Source: Photobacterium atrarenae (GTDB taxonomy: Bacteria; Pseudomonadota; Gammaproteobacteria; Enterobacterales; Vibrionaceae). From it: a stretch of DNA of 64,000 nt. The notes below the pieces were generated by a model. The model searched no databases and was not told where the DNA came from. It saw nothing but the letters and a program-made list of their open reading frames with translations. The stretch lies in NCBI RefSeq assembly GCF_024380015.1, contig NZ_CP101509.1, positions 1,178,001 to 1,242,000 of the forward strand. Reading direction: 5' to 3'. A program made the translations under genes and the position numbers. Below are positions 29,176 through 37,412 of this stretch, one piece after another; the stretch's first letter is position 1; each line of letters begins with the position of its first letter.

Positions 29176-30315
29176 TTACTGGCTGGTGTGCGGTTGGTTC
29201 ATGGGATGATGCGGTTCGGGCTGTGTGGAACCGGTTTTGGTGTTGCCCTGGATCAGCTCTGAGCCCAGCAGGGCCAGCGCCAGCCACAGGCCGAGCATTC
29301 CGGCAATCCCGAGCAGGCCGTTGGTGCCGAGCGGCAGTTGATAAGGGTAGGGACCGGCATCAAAGCGGGCGAGGGTCTGGACTTCGATCATGCTGATCCA
29401 GCGGGTCAACCATGCGGCAGCTAGGGTGGTGAGCGCGAGCAGGCTGAGGCCGAGCCGGGTGACGTGTCGCTCGCGTCCGAGGATCAGCCAGCAGGATACC
29501 GCGGCCAGCAACATGCTCAGCGACAGCACGGACAGGTTGATGATCCAGTCCGAGCGCTCATACAGGGTAAAGCCGGGATTGTTGGCGGCCCAGATTGGGA
29601 TCAGCAGAAATGCCAGCACCGCAGCGGAAGTGGTGGTCTGTCGCAGTAGCTTGTGATCAAACGGCGTCAGCTGGGCTGCAGGGCGCTGATTGGACGGTAG
29701 CAGGCTGTAGACCAACGCGGTTAAACCTACGGCGGCTAAAAAAGCGGTGACAAACCAGAGCAGCGGTGAGGCTGGCTGGTGCCACAATGGCCGGCTGGCG
29801 ACCACGGCGATTTCTGCGCCGGTATAGAGGGCGATCGTCAGTCCGGACAGTGCCGTTACAATGGCTGTAACCAGCATGGTTTTGTCCGAGGTTGGCCACG
29901 ACCCCAGAGTCAGCATCGCCAGCGTGCGGATCAGCGGGCGCTGACTCTGTTTAAGCGCTGCAATATCGGCGCGCAGATAGAGCCATGCCGTGAGTACGGC
30001 CAGTGCAGTAAAGATCGGCAGAAACAGCGATCCCAGTGACATCCAGGACCAGGGGGTGAAGTGGGCATAGAAGTGCCAGGCACGCCCGGGCTGGTGGAGA
30101 TCGCCGGTCAGGGCCAGCGGACCGACCATAGCACCGATCGCCATTACCAGTGCCAGCGCTGCCCGCAGCCGGTGGCTGGTCTGGCGGCGAAACAACAGGC
30201 AGACGACCAGCAGCAGGGCGGCGGCATAGGCTGAGCCGATATAGAAAAAGTATTGCACTACCCAGGGAAGCCAGGCGACATCCTGCGCCGGGACAAGAAC
30301 TTCAGTGATCATCAT
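29176..30315 (-). CDS. ttrC: Tetrathionate reductase membrane subunit TtrC
   Basis: NrfD/PsrC-type integral membrane protein of 379 residues with about nine membrane segments. It anchors the TtrAB complex and passes electrons from the quinol pool to TtrB. Hydrophobic stretches such as YAAALLLVVCLLFRR and SLGSLFLPIFTALAVLTAWLYL are clear. The start overlaps the ttrB stop by four bases (ATGA), indicating translational coupling. Confidence 0.93.
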   Translation of the reverse strand: MMITEVLVPAQDVAWLPWVVQYFFYIGSAYAAALLLVVCLLFRRQTSHRLRAALALVMAIGAMVGPLALTGDLHQPGRAWHFYAHFTPWSWMSLGSLFLPIFTALAVLTAWLYLRADIAALKQSQRPLIRTLAMLTLGSWPTSDKTMLVTAIVTALSGLTIALYTGAEIAVVASRPLWHQPASPLLWFVTAFLAAVGLTALVYSLLPSNQRPAAQLTPFDHKLLRQTTTSAAVLAFLLIPIWAANNPGFTLYERSDWIINLSVLSLSMLLAAVSCWLILGRERHVTRLGLSLLALTTLAAAWLTRWISMIEVQTLARFDAGPYPYQLPLGTNGLLGIAGMLGLWLALALLGSELIQGNTKTGSTQPEPHHPMNQPHTSQ

Positions 30316-31082
30316 GCGTGCGCTCCTTGGGGATCATAGATCGCCGGTTGACCGTCGATTTGGGAAGTAAAACGTTCATCCATGCCGATATAAAATACAT
30401 GGGGGCTGGTGCCGGCTTCGGGCTTGAGCACTTTCAGATCATCCTGGTTTTCAGCCAGGATGCGGCTGATCTCGCTGTTTGGATTGTTGAGATCGCCGAT
30501 AATCCGCGCGCCGCCGACACAGGTTTCGACGCAGGCCGGAAGCAGGCCGGCTTCAAGCCGGTGGGCACAGAAGGTACATTTGTCGGCTGTTAAGGTGTCC
30601 TGGTTGATAAACCGGGCGTCATAAGGACAGGCCTGAACGCAATAGGCGCAGGCGACACAACGTTGGTTGTCGACCATCACGATGCCGTCTTCACGCTGGA
30701 ATGTGGCCTGGACCGGGCAGACCTTGACGCAAGGCGGATTGTCGCAGTGGTTGCACAGCCGCGGCAGGGTGAATGATTTGACGGCCTGGGTTTCGACCGA
30801 GCCGTCCTCCAGGGTGACTTCATATTGCTTGACTGTGGTGCGGAACTGGCCGATTGGCGCCTGGTTTTCGATGCTGCAGCCGACGGTACAGGCCTGGCAG
30901 CCGACACATTTGCGCAGGTCAATGACCATGGCGTAGCGTTTGCCGGTTTGGCCTTTTCGCTCGGGGAGCTGGTTGTTTCGAATCACGGGGCTGGCAGCAA
31001 CCGTCCCGGCGACCGGGATCAAGGCAGCACCTGCGGTGAGGGCACCGATACTGTTGAGGAATCGTCGTTTGGTGGTATCCAT
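30312..31082 (-). CDS. ttrB: Tetrathionate reductase iron-sulfur subunit TtrB
   Basis: Ferredoxin-like electron-transfer subunit of 256 residues. Sixteen cysteines in four groups (CVGCQACTVGC, CNHCDNPPCVKVC, CVACAYCVQAC, CTFCAHRLEAGLLPACVETC) can bind four [4Fe-4S] clusters carrying electrons from TtrC to TtrA. The N-terminus TKRRFLNSIGALTAGAALIP is a twin-arginine signal. It is the first gene of ttrB-ttrC-ttrA and is divergent from ttrS; the 256-bp gap holds the candidate TtrR operator. Confidence 0.95.
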   Translation of the reverse strand: MDTTKRRFLNSIGALTAGAALIPVAGTVAASPVIRNNQLPERKGQTGKRYAMVIDLRKCVGCQACTVGCSIENQAPIGQFRTTVKQYEVTLEDGSVETQAVKSFTLPRLCNHCDNPPCVKVCPVQATFQREDGIVMVDNQRCVACAYCVQACPYDARFINQDTLTADKCTFCAHRLEAGLLPACVETCVGGARIIGDLNNPNSEISRILAENQDDLKVLKPEAGTSPHVFYIGMDERFTSQIDGQPAIYDPQGAHA

Positions 31083-31148
31083 AGCGAACCCTTTTCTGAG
31101 CTATGTGAGGGGCTTGAGGAAATTGTCAGCAATTGGCCAAGTGCTTGA

Positions 31149-31166
31149 TATTGTGGTTTTCCACAT
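31149..31166. promoter_or_regulatory. Candidate TtrR operator upstream of ttrB
   Basis: The 18-bp sequence TATTGTGGTTTTCCACAT holds the dyad TGTGG-N4-CCACA (31152-31165), 70 bp before the ttrB start. It matches the element upstream of tsdB at 17 of 18 positions. About 15 bp further upstream TTGATCTGGGACAA (31180-31193) matches 8 of 10 FNR consensus positions, which would fit the FNR dependence of ttr in Salmonella. Confidence 0.6.
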
Positions 31167-31338
31167 ATCCGGCTTTGGTTTGATCTGGGACAAATGCTGC
31201 GACCGGGGCAGCGCTGCTATGCTGTGGCAGCATGGATGGCGCGGGCGGTTCGCCCGGTTGAGTGCAGGGAATTGTTCGGCGTGAGCGTGATGGCCATGAG
31301 GGAACTCCATTGAGTTTGGTAACACAAAAGGAAACAAC

Positions 31339-33210
31339 ATGAAGCTGAGTCGCGTCCGGCAGGCAGGCCAGCGCTCAGCCGTGTGGATGCTGGTGCTGAG
31401 TCTGCTGGTGATGTCGGCGGCATGCCGGAGCGAAACGCCGGACCCGGCAGTGGATCCGCAAGTGGCTCGCCAGGTGCCATCCACGGTGGTGGAAGTCGGG
31501 GTGCTGGCGACGCGTGGTGCGCAGTCGGCCCGACAGCGCTGGCAGCCGACCATGAGCTGGCTGGCATCGCAGATCCCGAATACCCGGTTTGTGGTTCACC
31601 CGTATGATCTGGCAGCCATGGCGCAGGCAGTCAAACAGGGCACGATTGATTTTGTCATCACCAATCCCGGTCAGGCGGTGCAGCTCGGGCGGCAGTATAC
31701 CCTGTCCTGGCTCGCCACTCTGACCAGCCGCTCGCCGGTCAGCCCCACTCACGGTATTGGCTCAGCGTTGGTCGTTCGCCGGGGGAGCCCCTATACCCGA
31801 TTGGATCAGTTGAGCGGCATGCCGATCGCCGCCGTGGCGGACAATGCATTCGGCGGTTATTTAACCCTGCGTTACGAGGTGGCCGGGCAGGGACTCAACC
31901 CCAATCATTATTTCTCGGATGTCTCCTTTGTCGGTTTTCCGCTGGATGCCAGTGTGTATCAGTTGCGGGATGGTGCCGTGGATGCGGCAATCGTGCCGGT
32001 GTGCCTATTGGAGAACATGCATCGGGAAGGGCTGATTGACGCCGGTCAGTACCGGGTGCTGAATGCGATGTCGCCGCCTGGTTTTGGCTGCCAGGTGTCG
32101 ACGCCACTCTATCCCAACTGGTCATTTGCCCGCACAGAGCGGGCGGGGGTGACGATGGCAAAAGCGATCGCCCGTGCATTGCTGGCGATGCCGGGGGATC
32201 ACCCGGCGGCTCGGGCAGCCGGGGCAGCGGGCTGGACTTCGCCAATCAGTCAGCTGGTGGTCGACAAGCTGTATCAGGCGCTGGATATGCACCCGTTGCA
32301 AAAGCCCTGGTGGCAGGCGGCAATGATTTGGGTCAAGCAGAATCAGCACTGGGCCTGGAGTGCGTTTTTCCTGGTGGTAATTTTAAATGTGTACCACTTC
32401 TGGCTGGAATACCGTTTCAGCCGCAGTCAGCGGGCGCTGGAAGCAACCATGCACCGGCTTAAGGAAAAAAGTGCGTTGCTGGCCCATGCCCAGCGGGTAG
32501 CGATTGTTGGTGAGCTGGGCAGTAGCTTGGCCCATGAAATTAACCAGCCGCTGGCGGCAATCCGCAATTACAGTGAAGGAGGACTGGTACGGCTGAGCCG
32601 GGAGCGGGATGCACCGGACGATGCGCAGCAGACTCTGATCCCTGTGTTTGAAAAAATCCACACCCAGGTCGAGCGGGCCGATGCCATCGTCCAGCGGCTG
32701 CGCAACCTGATCCGCAAGCGGGCGGTACAGACCGAGCCCTGTGATATTGAGCAGCTCCTCGGTGAGACCATCGAGCTGCTTGAGCACGAACTGGAGCAAA
32801 AACAATTGCGGCTGCACCGCCTGAGTCACGGTACGCCGTGCCGGGTGGTTGTCGATCCCGTGGGGCTGCAACAGGTGCTGGTCAACGTGATCACCAATGC
32901 GGCCGATGCCTGTCAGGCCTGGCGGGAGCAAGGCGCCGGAGCGGACTGGCAGGGGACGATGACGATTGCCACCGTGTATCAGCCCGAAACCCTGCAAATC
33001 ACGGTGGTTGATAATGGGATCGGTTTAGCGGCCAACAATACGCCGCTGACTCAAGCCTTTGTCAGCACCAAACCGGACGGGCTGGGGCTGGGTTTGGCGA
33101 TTTGCCGGGATGTGGTTGAAGCCCATGGCGGTCAGTTCAGCCTGGATGCAGCAGAGCCTCGCGGATGCCGCGCAACGATTGTGTTACCGATTTCAACGCA
33201 TCAAACGTAA
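31339..33210 (+). CDS. ttrS: Tetrathionate sensor histidine kinase TtrS
   Basis: Membrane sensor kinase of 623 residues. After an N-terminal signal/lipobox-like segment (LLVMSAACRS) comes a PhnD-like periplasmic binding domain (about residues 50-320; VVEVGVLATRGAQSARQRWQP, DFVITNPGQAV) that should bind tetrathionate. A membrane segment near 337-356 is followed by the kinase core with phosphoacceptor H399 (SLAHEINQPLAAIRNYSEG) and an ATPase domain (VVDNGIGLA, GLGLGLAICRDVV). It is divergent from ttrB and 9 bp ahead of ttrR. Confidence 0.93.
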   Translation: MKLSRVRQAGQRSAVWMLVLSLLVMSAACRSETPDPAVDPQVARQVPSTVVEVGVLATRGAQSARQRWQPTMSWLASQIPNTRFVVHPYDLAAMAQAVKQGTIDFVITNPGQAVQLGRQYTLSWLATLTSRSPVSPTHGIGSALVVRRGSPYTRLDQLSGMPIAAVADNAFGGYLTLRYEVAGQGLNPNHYFSDVSFVGFPLDASVYQLRDGAVDAAIVPVCLLENMHREGLIDAGQYRVLNAMSPPGFGCQVSTPLYPNWSFARTERAGVTMAKAIARALLAMPGDHPAARAAGAAGWTSPISQLVVDKLYQALDMHPLQKPWWQAAMIWVKQNQHWAWSAFFLVVILNVYHFWLEYRFSRSQRALEATMHRLKEKSALLAHAQRVAIVGELGSSLAHEINQPLAAIRNYSEGGLVRLSRERDAPDDAQQTLIPVFEKIHTQVERADAIVQRLRNLIRKRAVQTEPCDIEQLLGETIELLEHELEQKQLRLHRLSHGTPCRVVVDPVGLQQVLVNVITNAADACQAWREQGAGADWQGTMTIATVYQPETLQITVVDNGIGLAANNTPLTQAFVSTKPDGLGLGLAICRDVVEAHGGQFSLDAAEPRGCRATIVLPISTHQT

Positions 33211-33219
33211 GGAGCGTTA

Positions 33220-33858
33220 ATGGAAAATGTATTACCCGGCCAGGAGCTGACCGAAGCACAGCGGAGGGCGCTGCCGGTCCATGTCGTGGATGATGATGGC
33301 TCGGTCCGTGATTCGTTGGCGTTTATGCTGGAAGGGCACGGCTTTACGGTCCACACCTATGAAGATGGCCCGGTATTTCTTGCGCAGGTTGATATGCTTC
33401 AGCCGGGCTGTGTGATCCTCGACAGCCGGATGCCGCAGATGCGCGGCCAGCAGGTGCACCAGTATTTGTCCGAGCATCAGAGCCCGCTGGCGGTGATTTA
33501 CCTGACCGGCCACGGCGATGTGCCGATGGCGGTCGATGCCCTGCAGGCTGGCGCCGTGCATTTTTTCCAGAAGCCGGTTAAAGCACTGGCCCTGGCAGAA
33601 TCGATTGAGCAGGGCTTCCAGGCTTCCGTTTCTACGATGGCCCAGCAGCAATTACTGACTGCGTTTCAGTCGCTGACCCAGCGGGAGAAAGAGATCCTGC
33701 AACTCATCATTGCCGGGAAACGCAACCAGCAGGTGGCCGATACCCTGTGTATCGCGGTGCGGACGGTTGAAGTGCACCGGGCCAGCTTGATGAAAAAATT
33801 CGCCGCCAAAACCGTTGCCGAGCTGGCCTATTTTTATGGCCGGGTTGCCGAGGGATGA
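33220..33858 (+). CDS. ttrR: Response regulator TtrR
   Basis: Two-component regulator of 212 residues of the FixJ/NarL type: a receiver domain with acidic pocket VVDDD and phosphoacceptor Asp 68 (VILDSRMPQM), then a LuxR-type helix-turn-helix (LTQREKEILQLIIAGKRNQQVADTLCIAVRTVEVHRASLMKKF). It should activate ttrBCA, and probably tsdBA, when TtrS senses tetrathionate. A good ribosome-binding site (AAGGAG) precedes ATG 33220. Confidence 0.94.
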   Translation: MENVLPGQELTEAQRRALPVHVVDDDGSVRDSLAFMLEGHGFTVHTYEDGPVFLAQVDMLQPGCVILDSRMPQMRGQQVHQYLSEHQSPLAVIYLTGHGDVPMAVDALQAGAVHFFQKPVKALALAESIEQGFQASVSTMAQQQLLTAFQSLTQREKEILQLIIAGKRNQQVADTLCIAVRTVEVHRASLMKKFAAKTVAELAYFYGRVAEG

Positions 33859-34242
33859 TTTGTTGTGAGTTTGAAGAACAAACCATGTCGCATTACGGTG
33901 ATTTTGTCGCCGTAATGCTGGAATGATTGGCTTTATGGCCTAGTCCATTTTCTGGGTGTGTCACCAGGTGCAAATCAATCAGGTTTATATGTGATCAAGT
34001 CATTGATAAATATCACTTTATTTTTTATGATTTGACCTGCTGATTGTCCGCAGGCAGGCCTTTCAAGCCACAACTTCTCTCAAACCTACTGTTTATATTC
34101 ATTTTTTTGTTATTGAACTGTAATCCATTTCATCTGTGTTTGTCATAAATGCGTCCTAGTATTGCCTGCGTTCCGTTGTGGACTAGTCCATGAAAAGTGG
34201 CAGGACGCTCCACGGCTATGACTCACACGAAAAGGGAAAACC
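33859..34242. other. Intergenic region with several small dyads
   Basis: 384 bp, AT-rich in the middle. After ttrR a 12-bp stem (GCATTACGG/CCGTAATGC core, 33890-33918) may end transcription, though no T tract follows. TTGATAAATATCAC (34003-34016) matches 9 of 10 FNR/CRP half-site bases. A perfect 12-bp palindrome TGGACTAGTCCA lies at 34179-34190, about 53 bp before the phosphoesterase gene. No coding frame is supported. Confidence 0.5.
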
Positions 34243-36675
34243 ATGTTCATTACAACGAAATACGCCTTACCGACTGCGGTATTGATCAGTTCGACACTGT
34301 TGCTGGGGTGTGATGATTCGAAAACGCATCAGCCAGACAATAAAGACAGTGGTTCGGGGGGCGATATCAGTCAGCCAGAGATCAAAGTAGTGCCGCCACC
34401 GAGCGCCGAAGCTGCCATCAATTTCTCGATTGCCCCCTATCTTCAGCAACCAAGTCCGTCCGGGATGGCGGTGCTGTTTGAAACAGATGCCGAGCAGCCG
34501 GAAGTTTGGGCCAGGCCTGCCGGCAGTCAGGGCGAATTCACCATCGTTCAATCGATCGCTGTGGATCACACCCAGCTTTATAGCGCCACGCTGATGGGGT
34601 TGGTACCGGGGACACGTTACGAATATTATGTTGTGGCGAACCAGGCTGGTGGAGAAGGGGAGAGCGATGTCCCGGTGATGTCGGAACGCTATGCATTCAA
34701 AACCTATCCGGATGGCGAGCAGCGCAAGGCGCCGTTTAACCTGGTCGCGATCAGTGATACTCAGAACAACAGCACGCTGGGCGCACTGAGCGATTTGGTC
34801 AGTAAAGGGATTATTCCCGAAGTGTGCGACGGGGATGCCGAGCAATGTGTTGATGTCATTGCCGCGATCACCATTTCCGGAGATATCGTCAACAACGGCG
34901 ACAGCCTGCTGCAGTGGCGGCGGGATTTCTTCGATCAGCTGAAAGCGATTACCCCGTATGTACCGTTGGTGGCGGTGCCGGGAAATCATGACTACTACGG
35001 TAACGCCGAGCTGACCAACTATCGCCATTTCTTCCAGCAACCGGAAAATGGCTCAACCGGTTACGAAGAGCGCTGGTACTCGCTCGATTACGGTAACTTG
35101 CGTCTGATTGGCCTGGACAGCTACCCGGTGTCGAAAAACCACGGCAAGTTCCAGGCTGAAATTTTGGGGATTCAGCGTCAGTGGCTGCGTGAGCTGCTGG
35201 TCAATACCGAAGCGGACGTCAATATCGATTATGCCCTCAGCATGTTCCACCACCCGTGCCTGTCTGAGTTGTGGCTGTCCGGCGAGAGTATCGGCAGCTG
35301 TGAAATGGTGGCGGAGATGGAAGATTTTACCACCCGCAGCGGCAAGATTTCCGGTCACCTGTTCGGCCATACTCACGCGTACTCCCGCGGGCAGTCGAAA
35401 GATATTCACCACCTGTGGCTGAATGCGGCGACGGCGGCCGGGTATCGCGAAAAAATCAACGACGATAACTACTATCATAACAACACCCGCGATTACGATA
35501 CCTTCGCGATTAGTCAGAGTGAGTTCGGCTTTAACCTGCTGCAGTTTAACCAGCAGGACACGCTGTCGATGTCCCTGACGCGTTACAGTGCCAAGGTAAA
35601 ATCCAAAGGCAACGGCCTAGCCAGCCTGGAAGATACCTTCACCATTTCAGATACCTTGACCATGAAACCGGCTCAGGTTGATGCGCCCCAAGTGCTTGCC
35701 GGCAGTGGCCAGGCGGATTACAACGCCCTGGAGCTGGCGATCAGCTATCCGCAACCGGAGACCATTTACGAGGTGCAGTGGCAGCTCAGTCAGGACCCGA
35801 ACTTTGCCCAGGATGTTTTTGATATCTGGGGGAACAAAACCCGCCAGCATAATATCTGGCCGATGCAGGACGGCACCATTGAAGGGATCCCGACTGACAC
35901 CCAGCAGGGCGTTGATTTAACCCGGATTGATTTGGCGTCGTTCTCCGGTCAGGTCAAGATGGGCGGTGATGAGCGCTATAAATGGCAAAAGCGTGCTTCG
36001 GAGCACTCCCATGATTCGTTCCGCGACCCGTTTGCCGGCAGCTCTGCGCCAACCCTGACCGTGTTGCCGGGCGATACCTGGCACTGGCGGGCCCGGGTGC
36101 GGGACAAGCAGCTGAACTGGTCTGACTGGAGTGATACCGCGACCCTGGATATCGCAGCGGGTACGACCCAGACGTTGCCGATGCAAAATGGCGGTGCTGA
36201 AGCCAATGACTTGAGTGGCTGGACCCTGGTGCAGGGATACTGGCGGATTTTGGAAGATGTCGACAATATTCAGGCTCAGGAAGGGACCTACTACTTCTCA
36301 GCGCGACCGAATGACGGCGCGGCCAATAATGACCCATTTGACGTGATGAGCCAGACGCTGGACCTGTCCGCTTACAGCGCGGCAATCAACCAGGGCGCGG
36401 CATTTCTGAAGCTGAGCTTCAGCAGCAACGGCTGGGGGGATGGTGACCACGCAGTCGTCAGCTTGCAGCCGCTGGACAGTAACGACCTGCCGCTGGGTGA
36501 GCCGGTCATTGTGAAAACCGAGAGTAAAAAGCAGCAGTGGCTCAGCAATGAAGCGAGTCTGTTGCTCCCTTCCGGAACCGGCGCGGTGAAACTGACGGCG
36601 CAAGCGGTGAAAAAAGCCGGCAGTATGGCGGATGTCCATTTGGATAATTTTGTCCTGACGGTGACCACGCCCTAG
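34243..36675 (+). CDS. Lipoprotein metallophosphoesterase, purple-acid-phosphatase-like
   Basis: Exported protein of 810 residues. The lipoprotein signal ends in LLLGC (Cys about residue 23). An N-terminal fibronectin-III-like domain of the purple acid phosphatase type (SIAPYLQQPSPSGMAVLFETD) leads into a calcineurin-like phosphoesterase domain with all metal-site blocks: VAISDTQ, SGDIVNNGD, VPGNHDYYG, FHHPC and GHTHAYSR. The C-terminal 350 residues look like beta-sandwich modules and end in a domain like those that bind surfaces or sugars. Probably an outer-membrane- or surface-anchored phosphatase or nucleotidase. Substrate unknown; single gene. Confidence 0.87.
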   Translation: MFITTKYALPTAVLISSTLLLGCDDSKTHQPDNKDSGSGGDISQPEIKVVPPPSAEAAINFSIAPYLQQPSPSGMAVLFETDAEQPEVWARPAGSQGEFTIVQSIAVDHTQLYSATLMGLVPGTRYEYYVVANQAGGEGESDVPVMSERYAFKTYPDGEQRKAPFNLVAISDTQNNSTLGALSDLVSKGIIPEVCDGDAEQCVDVIAAITISGDIVNNGDSLLQWRRDFFDQLKAITPYVPLVAVPGNHDYYGNAELTNYRHFFQQPENGSTGYEERWYSLDYGNLRLIGLDSYPVSKNHGKFQAEILGIQRQWLRELLVNTEADVNIDYALSMFHHPCLSELWLSGESIGSCEMVAEMEDFTTRSGKISGHLFGHTHAYSRGQSKDIHHLWLNAATAAGYREKINDDNYYHNNTRDYDTFAISQSEFGFNLLQFNQQDTLSMSLTRYSAKVKSKGNGLASLEDTFTISDTLTMKPAQVDAPQVLAGSGQADYNALELAISYPQPETIYEVQWQLSQDPNFAQDVFDIWGNKTRQHNIWPMQDGTIEGIPTDTQQGVDLTRIDLASFSGQVKMGGDERYKWQKRASEHSHDSFRDPFAGSSAPTLTVLPGDTWHWRARVRDKQLNWSDWSDTATLDIAAGTTQTLPMQNGGAEANDLSGWTLVQGYWRILEDVDNIQAQEGTYYFSARPNDGAANNDPFDVMSQTLDLSAYSAAINQGAAFLKLSFSSNGWGDGDHAVVSLQPLDSNDLPLGEPVIVKTESKKQQWLSNEASLLLPSGTGAVKLTAQAVKKAGSMADVHLDNFVLTVTTP

Positions 36676-36695
36676 CGGTTGAAGCTAGTCTGTGT

Positions 36696-36729
36696 ACCCA
36701 CCCAGTTCTTTCACCAGAGCTGGGTGGGT
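36696..36729. terminator. Hairpin after the phosphoesterase gene
   Basis: A perfect 10-bp stem ACCCACCCAG/CTGGGTGGGT (36696-36705 with 36720-36729), about 20 bp past the phosphoesterase stop. The T tract is poor, so its efficiency as an intrinsic terminator is uncertain. Confidence 0.55.
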
Positions 36730-36807
36730 GATTCAGCACTGCCGCATTTATATTGCTCGATCTTGTCTTATTTGCTGACGCTTGCTACTTTTTTGACCGT
36801 TCATCCG

Positions 36808-36838
36808 TTGACCTTCCCCCAAGGGGAAGCTTTACTCT
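36808..36838 (+). promoter_or_regulatory. CueR-type copper-responsive promoter
   Basis: TTGACC (36808-36813) and TACTCT (36833-36838) are separated by 19 bp. The spacer holds the dyad CTTCCCCCAAGGGGAAG, which closely resembles the CueR operator of copA/cueO promoters. It faces the copper genes that follow, about 30 bp before the first start codon. No cueR gene is in the window. Confidence 0.85.
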
Positions 36839-36867
36839 ATTGATAGTTTTCTGATTGATGGTCGGGT

Positions 36868-37311
36868 ATGCGTTTAACTTCCATGCGTACAATGTGGGTC
36901 TCAAGCTTGATGGTGCTGGCGCTTTTGGTGTCCGGTATCGTGTCGAGTTTACCCATGATGACCTTTCAGATGTTGACGCAAGCTCACCCGGCACCGTGCC
37001 ACAGCGGCTCGATGATGCCGGGTACCTCCGCCGTATCGTCGACGGTTTCTACTCTTCATGCGCACCATGTGCCGCCGTTGACTGTTGCTACGGCGCTACA
37101 GCTGTCGGCCGACGAAAATCCAGCCTGTATGAGCGACATGGCCATAATGCACGATGATTGCTGCACGGCTTCCTGTCTGAATGCGTTTGCCATGCTGCCG
37201 TTGCATGATGAAACTGCCACCCTGGCAGCCCGGCTGGCTCTGATCGATCGGGAACCTTTGGCTGCCAAAGTTGGCGTTTCCAGCACCCTGTACCGACCCC
37301 CCATCGCTTAA
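36868..37311 (+). CDS. Small exported Cys/His/Met-rich protein, probable copper resistance factor
   Basis: A 147-residue protein with an N-terminal signal or anchor segment (MWVSSLMVLALLVSGIVSSLP). The rest is rich in possible copper ligands: PCHSGSMMPG, LHAHHVPP, CMSDMAIMHDDCCTASC. It is the first gene behind the CueR-type promoter and is followed by cusC, cusB and cusA homologues, so a periplasmic copper-binding or membrane-associated role is likely. No named family is recognised with confidence; it has the look of the short proteins that head many copper operons. Confidence 0.75.
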   Translation: MRLTSMRTMWVSSLMVLALLVSGIVSSLPMMTFQMLTQAHPAPCHSGSMMPGTSAVSSTVSTLHAHHVPPLTVATALQLSADENPACMSDMAIMHDDCCTASCLNAFAMLPLHDETATLAARLALIDREPLAAKVGVSSTLYRPPIA

Positions 37312-37412
37312 ATCCATCAACCTGTTTGTGATGTCGCTTCGGCACTGCCGTTGCGGTGGACTGTTTGTGGCTCGAGGACTGTCTCGCGCCATGTTGATGA
37401 TGGATCTCCAAA

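Noticed and set aside
34120..34170. Possible Pho box (TTGTCATAAAT) before the phosphoesterase gene
   Set aside because: Only one half-repeat is convincing; the second repeat at the 11-bp spacing does not match.
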